A stretch of DNA of 64,000 bases from Mycobacterium sp. ITM-2016-00318 (GTDB lineage: Bacteria > Actinomycetota > Actinomycetes > Mycobacteriales > Mycobacteriaceae): contig NZ_CP134400.1 in assembly GCF_002968285.2 (NCBI RefSeq), forward strand, positions 2,046,001 to 2,110,000. Reading direction: 5' to 3'. This document shows positions 58,334 through 64,000 of the stretch, in pieces; within the stretch, counting starts at the first letter, position 1, and the number at the start of each line of letters is the position of its first letter. The position numbers and the translations under genes were made by a program. The notes beneath the pieces were generated by a model that did not search any database, was not told the origin of the DNA, and saw only the letters and a list, made by a program, of their open reading frames with translations.

Positions 58334-58357
58334 CATAGCGGCTGTGTGGCCGCTATG
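58334..58357. terminator. Hairpin between the methyltransferase and pyrH
   Basis: CATAGCGGC and GCCGCTATG form a perfect 9-bp stem with a 6-base loop, 18 bases after the methyltransferase stop. No T-run follows, so it may be a weak terminator or a processing/insulating hairpin before the pyrH promoter. Confidence 0.5.
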
Positions 58358-58432
58358 AGGCAGGATTAGGGCTGGCCGTCCCGGCGAGCTCCGGGATGGC
58401 GATCTCATGCGAGGGCCGGGTGAAGGAGTCGG

Positions 58433-59185
58433 ATGGCGGAGCCCACGACCACCAACGGCGTCGCACCCCCGATTCGGCCGATGTATTCGCGAGTGCTGCT
58501 CAAGCTCGGTGGCGAGATGTTCGGCGGCGGCGAGGTGGGCCTCGATCCCGATGTGGTGGCCCAGGTGGCCCGCCAGATCGCCGAGGTGGTCCGCAGTGGG
58601 GCGCAGGTCGCCGTCGTGATCGGCGGAGGCAACTTCTTCCGTGGCGCCCAATTGCAGCAGCGCGGAATGGAGCGCACCCGCTCGGACTACATGGGCATGC
58701 TCGGCACCGTGATGAACAGCCTTGCGCTGCAAGATTTTCTGGAACGCGAAGGCATTGCTACCCGCGTGCAGACGGCCATCGCCATGGGGCAGGTCGCCGA
58801 GCCCTATATCCCGCTGCGCGCCGTTCGTCACCTGGAGAAGGGGCGCGTTGTCATCTTCGGCGCCGGTATGGGGCTGCCGTATTTCTCCACCGACACCACC
58901 GCCGCACAGCGGGCACTGGAGATCGGCGCCGAGGTGGTGCTGATGGCCAAGGCGGTCGACGGGGTCTTCACCGACGATCCGAGATCCAACCCCGACGCCG
59001 AACTGCTCACCGCGATCTCCCACCGCGAGGTCATCGACAGGGGCCTGCGGGTCGCCGACGCCACGGCGTTCAGCCTCTGCATGGACAACCGCATGCCCAT
59101 CCTCGTGTTCAACCTTCTTGTCGACGGCAATATCGCGCGAGCGGTCGCAGGTGAGAAGATTGGGACACTGGTCACCACCGACTGA
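58433..59185 (+). CDS. pyrH: Uridylate kinase (UMP kinase)
   Basis: A 250-residue hexameric amino-acid-kinase-fold enzyme phosphorylating UMP to UDP for pyrimidine and cell-wall sugar nucleotide supply. The phosphate loop [12 protein letters not shown], the IGGGNFFRG block, [20 protein letters not shown] and the [12 protein letters not shown] loop are all present. A 17-residue N-terminal extension is typical of mycobacteria. GAAGGAG precedes the ATG. frr starts 17 bases downstream. Confidence 0.97.
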   Translation: MAEPTTTNGVAPPIRPMYSRVLLKLGGEMFGGGEVGLDPDVVAQVARQIAEVVRSGAQVAVVIGGGNFFRGAQLQQRGMERTRSDYMGMLGTVMNSLALQDFLEREGIATRVQTAIAMGQVAEPYIPLRAVRHLEKGRVVIFGAGMGLPYFSTDTTAAQRALEIGAEVVLMAKAVDGVFTDDPRSNPDAELLTAISHREVIDRGLRVADATAFSLCMDNRMPILVFNLLVDGNIARAVAGEKIGTLVTTD

Positions 59186-59202
59186 CCCGAAATGGAGCAT
59201 TC

Positions 59203-59760
59203 GTGATCGACGAAACCCTCTTCGATGCCGAAGAGAAGATGGAGAAGGCGGTGTCCGTCGCACGCGACGACCTGTCATCCATCCGCACCGGTCGGGCCAA
59301 CCCGGGCATGTTCTCCCGCCTCTCGATCGACTATTACGGCTCGTCGACCCCGATCACCCAGCTGTCCAGCATCAACGTGCCGGAGGCCCGGCTGGTCGTC
59401 ATCAAGCCGTACGAGCAGTCACAGTTGAAGGCCATCGAGGACTCCATTCGCAACTCCGACCTCGGCGTCAACCCGTCCAACGACGGCAATGTGATCCGCG
59501 TCGCGATCCCGCAGCTGACCGAGGAGCGTCGGCGCGAGCTGGTGAAGCAGGCCAAGGCCAAGGGTGAGGACGCCAGGGTGTCGGTGCGCAACATCCGCCG
59601 CAAGGCGATGGAGGAACTGCACCGCATAAAGAAGGATGGCGAGGCGGGCGAGGACGAGGTCAAACACGCCGAGAAGGAACTCGACAAGACGACCCATACC
59701 TACACCAGCCAGATCGACGAACTGGTCAAGCACAAAGAAGGCGAACTGCTGGAGGTCTGA
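59203..59760 (+). CDS. frr: Ribosome recycling factor
   Basis: A 185-residue tRNA-mimic that splits post-termination ribosomes with EF-G. Landmarks are [57 protein letters not shown] and the C-terminal three-helix bundle. GTG start. The stop overlaps the cdsA start (TGATG), completing the pyrH-frr-cdsA operon. Confidence 0.97.
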   Translation: MIDETLFDAEEKMEKAVSVARDDLSSIRTGRANPGMFSRLSIDYYGSSTPITQLSSINVPEARLVVIKPYEQSQLKAIEDSIRNSDLGVNPSNDGNVIRVAIPQLTEERRRELVKQAKAKGEDARVSVRNIRRKAMEELHRIKKDGEAGEDEVKHAEKELDKTTHTYTSQIDELVKHKEGELLEV

Positions 59761-60632
59761 TGGCCGAACAGCAAGCCGATCCCGTGTCCGACACCCCGGT
59801 CGAAGAACCGCAGAAGAAATCGCGGGCAGGACGAAACCTGCCTGCCGCGATCGGCGTCGGCGTCCTGCTCGGCGCGATGGCGATCGGCGTCCTGCTGTTC
59901 TGGCCGATCGGTTGGCTTCTGGTGCTGACCGTCTTCATCCCCGTAGCCGTCAACGAGGTGATTCGACGGCTGCGCGAAGCCGGCTACGCGTTGCCCGTCA
60001 TCCCGCTGCTGCTCGGCAGCGTGGCGATGATCTGGCTGACGTACTACGGCCCGACCGGTCTGCTTGGCGCCTACGGCGGCACGATCGTCGTCTGCATGGT
60101 GTGGCGTCTCGTGGGCCATGGAATCCGGGAAGCGCCAGTCAACTACCTGCGCGACATGGCCGCCACAGTGCTGCTGGCGACGTGGGTGCCGCTGTTCGCG
60201 AGCTTCAGCGCGCTGCTGATCTTCCAGGACCACGGTGGCGCTCGGACGTTCACCGTGATTGTGACCGTGGTGTTCGCCGACATCGGCGGGTACATCGCGG
60301 GAGTGTTGTTCGGCAAGCACCTGATGGTGCCTGCGATCAGCCCGAAGAAGTCGTGGGAGGGGCTGGGCGGTTCGCTCCTCTTCGGCATCACCGCGGCGGT
60401 GCTGTCGGTGGCGTTCCTGTTGGACAGGCCCGCATGGGTCGGCGTGCCGCTCGGACTGTTCCTCGTCATCACCGGTGTGCTCGGCGATCTCGTCGAATCC
60501 CAGGTCAAGCGCGATCTCGGTATCAAGGACATGGGCACGGTGCTTCCCGGCCACGGCGGCATCATGGACCGCATCGACGCGATGTTGCCGTCGGCGGCGG
60601 CCGGCTGGATCGTGTTGACTCTGCTGGCATAG
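59760..60632 (+). CDS. cdsA: Phosphatidate cytidylyltransferase
   Basis: A 290-residue membrane enzyme making CDP-diacylglycerol from CTP and phosphatidic acid, the precursor of PI, PIMs, PE and cardiolipin. A hydrophilic start of about 28 residues precedes about 8 helices. The CTP-transferase signature is intact near the C-terminus: ESQVKRDLGIKDMGTVLPGHGGIMDRID. The KSWEG segment is also conserved. Interestingly a CDP-diacylglycerol pyrophosphatase-like gene is present elsewhere in this window (13664). Confidence 0.95.
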   Translation: MAEQQADPVSDTPVEEPQKKSRAGRNLPAAIGVGVLLGAMAIGVLLFWPIGWLLVLTVFIPVAVNEVIRRLREAGYALPVIPLLLGSVAMIWLTYYGPTGLLGAYGGTIVVCMVWRLVGHGIREAPVNYLRDMAATVLLATWVPLFASFSALLIFQDHGGARTFTVIVTVVFADIGGYIAGVLFGKHLMVPAISPKKSWEGLGGSLLFGITAAVLSVAFLLDRPAWVGVPLGLFLVITGVLGDLVESQVKRDLGIKDMGTVLPGHGGIMDRIDAMLPSAAAGWIVLTLLA

Positions 60633-60733
60633 CCGCGCAGGGTCCACGGTGTGATCGCTGATCGCGACCTCAAACACCCTGTCGGTCGTTAAGTTTCGGC
60701 TTCGCAGTCAGGTTTCGACTGGCGGTGCGGGAT

Positions 60734-62221
60734 TCATGCTGCTTGATCGTTGGGTGGTTCGGGCCCACCGGGTGCCTCGCTGGTACCCAGATCCCACGGG
60801 GCGAAGTCGGTGTCGTTGCGTCGGTTCGGTTCTGGTGATTTCTGTTCGGGTGGCGCCTCGTCGTCGGGCGGTCTGAGGAGTGCTTCGGGGCGGTGAAGGT
60901 AGTTGATTCTGGTTTGGCCGTGGTCGAGGTCGGGCGGGGGGTGCCATTCGCATTCGCCGCGGGTGTTGATGGTGGTCTGCCAGCCGCCGTCGCTGTCGGC
61001 GAGACGGTTGTCGGTTCCGCAGGCCAGGGTCATGTCGTCGACGTTGGTGTTGCCGCCCTGGGCCCAATCTTGCGAGGCGTGGTGGGCTTGGCAGCCGTAG
61101 GCGCTGACGGTGCAGCAGGGTTTGGTGCATCCGCCGTCGCGGGCGATGAGCATGATCCGTTGAGCGGGGGACGCGACGCGTTTGGTGCGATAGAGCGCCA
61201 GTGCTTGACCGGTCGCACCGTTGAACACGGCAAGGTTGTGGTGGGCGTGCGCGCCCATGCGGATGACGTCGGCGATGGGCAGTTTGGTGCCGCCACCGGT
61301 GATACCGATGCCTGCGCGGCTTTCCAGGTCCTGCAGGGTGGTGCGGATGATGACGGTGACCGGGAGCCCGTTGAGGTGGCCCAGTTCACCGCTCATCAAG
61401 GCGATGCGGCCGACCGCCAGCATCGCGTCGTGTTGGCGTTGTTCGAGGGTGCGGTGGTCGTTGTCGATCTGGGCCTGCGACGGGGTGCCCGAGGTGCACG
61501 GCTGCTCATCGGCGGGATTGCACATCCCGGGGGCGGCGTACTTGGCGAAGATGACCTCCCACACCGCCCACGCCTCGGGTGTCAGATCGGCGGTCAGCGG
61601 TGTCATCGCGTCCCGGCCTTGTCGGCCCGCCGAGAGCCTGCGTTTGCGCTCACGCTCTGCGTCATCGGGTTCGGGGCCGTCCTGATCAAGAAGGAACAAC
61701 CGCAGCGCTGCGGTCTCGCGCAACTCCTTGGGGCCGACGCCGGCCGCAACCCGGACCAGGTCCACCTCGAACTGCGCCGTGGTGATCGTGTCGACCCACG
61801 ACGGCAGGCGCTTGATGGCGTCGCGGATCGTGGAGACGTGCTCGCCGGTGATCAGCCCCGCTGACTGAGCGGCCGCGACCGCGGGCAGCACCGGCGCCAA
61901 GGGCTGCCCCAGCAGGCTTTTCCGGGCTCCCAGTTCGGCCGCCTCATGCAGGCGCCGTGACGCTTCTGCCGAGGAGAGGCGCCAGCGGATGCGCAACACC
62001 TCGTTCCATGATTTGGCGCCCATCTGCTTGGGCGTGGTCTCCGCCTGCAGCCGAGTCAGCAGCCGATGGGACTGAGTGGGCGCTTGGCATGTCAGTGTCT
62101 CGAAATCGTCGATGACCGCGAGCAACTCGGTGCGATTCAACGCGTCGAGGTCGCAGGCGGCGAAGGCGTCGTAGGCGGCGCGCAGGTTCGCCATCGCCTC
62201 TCGTACCGCAGCCGCTGACAT
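60734..62221 (-). CDS. 13E12-family DUF222/HNH endonuclease-domain protein
   Basis: A protein of about 495 residues of the mycobacterial 13E12 repeat family. An N-terminal DUF222 helical region (RLHEAAELGARKSLLGQPLAPVLP, GLITGEHVSTIRDAI) is followed by an HNH-like motif: CTKPCCTVSAYGCQAHHASQDWAQGGNTNVDDMTLAC. The final histidine of classical HNH is replaced by the ACGTDNRL form common in this family. A Pro/Asp-rich tail ends the protein. An SOS box overlaps the alternative upstream ATG (62236), so I favour ATG 62221. Many family members are DNA-damage induced and often carried as dispersed repeats. Confidence 0.9.
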   Translation of the reverse strand: MSAAAVREAMANLRAAYDAFAACDLDALNRTELLAVIDDFETLTCQAPTQSHRLLTRLQAETTPKQMGAKSWNEVLRIRWRLSSAEASRRLHEAAELGARKSLLGQPLAPVLPAVAAAQSAGLITGEHVSTIRDAIKRLPSWVDTITTAQFEVDLVRVAAGVGPKELRETAALRLFLLDQDGPEPDDAERERKRRLSAGRQGRDAMTPLTADLTPEAWAVWEVIFAKYAAPGMCNPADEQPCTSGTPSQAQIDNDHRTLEQRQHDAMLAVGRIALMSGELGHLNGLPVTVIIRTTLQDLESRAGIGITGGGTKLPIADVIRMGAHAHHNLAVFNGATGQALALYRTKRVASPAQRIMLIARDGGCTKPCCTVSAYGCQAHHASQDWAQGGNTNVDDMTLACGTDNRLADSDGGWQTTINTRGECEWHPPPDLDHGQTRINYLHRPEALLRPPDDEAPPEQKSPEPNRRNDTDFAPWDLGTSEAPGGPEPPNDQAA

Positions 62222-62224
62222 AGT

Positions 62225-62240
62225 TCGAACATACATTCGA
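62225..62240. promoter_or_regulatory. LexA (SOS) box at the 13E12 gene start
   Basis: TCGAACATACATTCGA differs from the mycobacterial SOS consensus TCGAAC-n4-GTTCGA at a single base. It lies directly upstream of the ATG at 62221. LexA control of several 13E12 genes is established in M. tuberculosis; the site could also affect the divergent gene at 62318. Confidence 0.75.
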
Positions 62241-62317
62241 CTGCCGACACATCCAGTAACTCAAGCTGCGGTCGTGACTTGATCGAGGCCCGGAGCGCGC
62301 CGGTAGGTTTTACGCGC

Positions 62318-63310
62318 ATGAAGCTTTCGTGCGCCTTGGTCACCACCGTCGACTCGCCGGAACTGATCGCCGAGGCGGAACGGCTCGGCTACCACCGGGC
62401 GTGGCTGTACGACTCGCCCGCGATCACCTCAGACGTGTGGATGGCGCTGGCGCTGGCGGCGCAGCGGACGTCGACGATCGGCCTCGGACCGGGAGTGCTG
62501 GTACCGAGCCTGCGCCACCCCATGACGAATGCGGCCGCCATCGCCACCCTCGCCGCGCTTGCGCCCAGCCGGGTCGCGGTCGCTCTCGGGTCAGGCTTCA
62601 CCGGCCGCTACATTCTCGGAAAACGGCCGCTCCCATGGGCATTCGTCGAGCGGTACGTGACCGCGCTGCGGGCGTTGCTACGCGGTGACACCGTGCAGTG
62701 GGAAGACGCCCCGATCCGCATGCTGCACACCGAGGGGTTCGTCGCCGACCGTCCCGTCGAGGTCGAGGTGCTCATCGGAGCCGACGGCCCCAAAGGCACC
62801 GCGGTCGCCGAACGGGTGGCCGACGGGGTCTTCGCCGCGGGCGTGCCGAACCCGGCGGCAGCGGGCAGACCCTATTCGCTGCTGCAGTTCGGCACGGTGC
62901 TCGACGACGGCGAAGACTGCCACAGTGAGCGCGTACTGCAGCGCGCCGGGCACGGCCTTGCCGTGGTGTTTCACGCCCTGTTCGAACGCAACGGGCCCGA
63001 CGCCGTTCGCGCGCTACCCGGCGGCAAGGAATGGGTGCGGGCCATCGAGGCGATTCCACCCGCCGAACGTCACCTCGTCACCCATGAAGGTCATCTCGTC
63101 CGGCTAACCGCTGTGGACACCGAGGCGGTCGCGCTGGCGGCCGACCTGCTTCCGCAGTTCACTTTCAGCGGGACGGCCGGCCAACTCCGGGCACGCGTCG
63201 CCGAATACGAGGCGGGCGGCGTGACCGAGCTCGTCTATCAGCCCGCAGGCCCCGATATCGCAGGAGAACTCGGCCGCATGATGGCCGCCGTCGGTGACCC
63301 TTCGTCCTGA
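62318..63310 (+). CDS. LLM-class flavin-dependent oxidoreductase
   Basis: A 330-residue luciferase-like TIM barrel, probably F420- or FMN-dependent. Typical features are AEAERLGYHRAWLYDSP, STIGLGPGVLVPSLRHP, a SRVAVALGSGFTGRY strand and ADGPKGTAVAERVADGVF. The family in mycobacteria performs hydride transfers on many small molecules; no specific substrate can be named. ATG 62318 is chosen; the frame is open from 62279. Divergent from the 13E12 gene and near the SOS box. Confidence 0.85.
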   Translation: MKLSCALVTTVDSPELIAEAERLGYHRAWLYDSPAITSDVWMALALAAQRTSTIGLGPGVLVPSLRHPMTNAAAIATLAALAPSRVAVALGSGFTGRYILGKRPLPWAFVERYVTALRALLRGDTVQWEDAPIRMLHTEGFVADRPVEVEVLIGADGPKGTAVAERVADGVFAAGVPNPAAAGRPYSLLQFGTVLDDGEDCHSERVLQRAGHGLAVVFHALFERNGPDAVRALPGGKEWVRAIEAIPPAERHLVTHEGHLVRLTAVDTEAVALAADLLPQFTFSGTAGQLRARVAEYEAGGVTELVYQPAGPDIAGELGRMMAAVGDPSS

Positions 63311-63500
63311 CGCTGTTTACGGGACACGCGAGCGTTCAGCCAACACGCCGCCGCGCCGACGCCCAGCCCGACGGCGATTCCAATGTCCGGCCGTTGACCG
63401 AGCATCAGCCAGGAGAGCACCCCGGCAACGGCGGGAATCACCGCGAACAGCATCGCCACCGCCGCCGCGCCGTAATTGCCGATCGCGCGCACGCCAATCA
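63238..63500 (-). pseudogene. C-terminal remnant of an EamA transporter
   Basis: On the minus strand the frame encodes the last two helices and tail of a DMT-type permease (AMLFAVIPAVAGVLSWLMLGQRP, IAVGLGVGAAACWLNAR, then KQRQDEG). Upstream of this the sequence becomes the antisense of the rlmN start, so the first eight helices are gone. Its end overlaps the oxidoreductase gene by 73 bp. No start codon gives a plausible protein. A truncated relic left by a deletion against rlmN is the simplest reading. Confidence 0.7.
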
Positions 63501-63538
63501 ATTTCCGCCAGCTGTGGATGGGATACTGACAAAAGCCC

Positions 63539-64000
63539 ATGCCAACCTCTCTGCCGCTGATTTTCGATCCGCCGCGACGCTCGATGCCGCCGCGCCACTT
63601 CGCCGACTTCGACGAGGCCGGTCGCGTCGACGCCGTCGCTGAGCTCGGCCTGCCGAAGTTCCGTGCCAAACAGCTGGCCAACCAGTATTACGGCCGGTTC
63701 ATTGCCGACCCGCGCGACATGACCGACCTGCCCGCCGCGGCGCGTGAACAGGTGGCCGAGGCGTTGTTCCCCCGGTTGCTCGACGCCGCGCAGGAGATCG
63801 AATGCGATGCGGGGGAGACCCGCAAGATGCTGTGGCGCGCGGTGGACGGCACGACGTTCGAGTCGGTGCTGATGCGCTACCCACAGCGCAACACGGTGTG
63901 CATCTCGTCGCAGGCGGGATGTGGGATGGCGTGTCCCTTCTGCGCTACCGGGCAGGGCGGCCTCAAGCGCAATCTGTCGACGGCCGAGATCCTCGAACAG
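63539..64000 (+). CDS. rlmN: 23S rRNA/tRNA adenine-C2 methyltransferase RlmN (5' part)
   Basis: The frame from ATG 63539 is open to the window edge (154 codons). It encodes the N-terminal part of the radical-SAM enzyme that makes m2A2503 in 23S rRNA and m2A37 in tRNA. The accessory domain has [18 protein letters not shown]. The iron-sulphur cluster motif is C-x3-C-x2-C with Cys128, Cys132 and Cys135 ([11 protein letters not shown]). Place after cdsA matches Rv2880c. The catalytic C-terminal cysteine lies outside the window. Confidence 0.95.
   Translation, partial: MPTSLPLIFDPPRRSMPPRHFADFDEAGRVDAVAELGLPKFRAKQLANQYYGRFIADPRDMTDLPAAAREQVAEALFPRLLDAAQEIECDAGETRKMLWRAVDGTTFESVLMRYPQRNTVCISSQAGCGMACPFCATGQGGLKRNLSTAEILEQ

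Overview
The window is a piece of chromosome from a high-GC actinomycete, almost certainly a mycobacterium of the rapid-growing Mycolicibacterium type. The backbone follows the order of Mycobacterium tuberculosis Rv2923c down to Rv2880c (inverted): osmC-like, acyP, smc, ftsY, amt, glnK, glnD, ffh, amidohydrolase, dacB2, rpsP, khpA, rimM, trmD, lppW, rplS, lepB, rnhB, DUF2469, yraN, comM-like, dprA, viuB-like, xerC, M23 peptidase, rpsB, tsf, amidase, Rv2887-like marR, pyrH, frr, cdsA and rlmN. No tRNA, rRNA, CRISPR array, IS element or phage was seen. No gene-free gap exceeds about 290 bp.

Layout. 1-14.5 kb: chromosome organisation (smc), SRP pathway (ftsY, ffh), the nitrogen-control operon amt-glnK-glnD behind two GlnR-like boxes, and an extra type 2 IPP isomerase gene (fni) between smc and ftsY. 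14.5-23.5 kb: two tandem D,D-carboxypeptidase paralogues, the rpsP-khpA-rimM-trmD operon, two tandem LppW-like lipoproteins, then rplS, lepB and rnhB. rpsP and rplS, split apart by the lppW pair, share a bipartite promoter-like motif. 23.5-44.5 kb is accessory DNA absent from the M. tuberculosis order. It holds a serine hydrolase beside a decayed P450, a TetR/DUF3237/SnoaL operon with a nonsense codon and a palindromic operator, a methyltransferase, a six-gene metabolic operon (HAD phosphatase, 54-aa ORF, ureohydrolase-like, fused 2-oxoacid dehydrogenase E1, Mct-like CoA-transferase-family protein, TesB thioesterase), and an iron operon. 44.5-64 kb returns to the conserved backbone, with a frameshifted viuB-like gene, SelO, a metal-dependent cyclase, a divergent marR-methyltransferase pair, and a 13E12/HNH gene with an SOS box at its start.

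The most unusual system is the iron operon at 35.4-41.65 kb. A near-consensus IdeR/DtxR iron box precedes an FbpABC-type ferric ABC importer (lipoprotein, permease, ATPase). The ATPase gene is translationally coupled (ATGA) to a 832-aa protein that fuses an adenylation domain, a phosphopantetheine carrier domain and an acyltransferase-3-type membrane domain. This resembles a one-polypeptide 'activate, load, transfer' machine, logically similar to the separate Dlt proteins, under probable iron control. A second notable arrangement is a close relative of Rv2887 (MarR) divergent from a close relative of Rv0560c (methyltransferase). In M. tuberculosis this repressor-target pair is unlinked.

Several accessory genes are broken: P450, SnoaL, an EamA transporter, a SnoaL/transporter remnant, an EamA tail beside rlmN, and viuB. 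This suggests ongoing decay, although single-base lesions (viuB, SnoaL) could be assembly errors.
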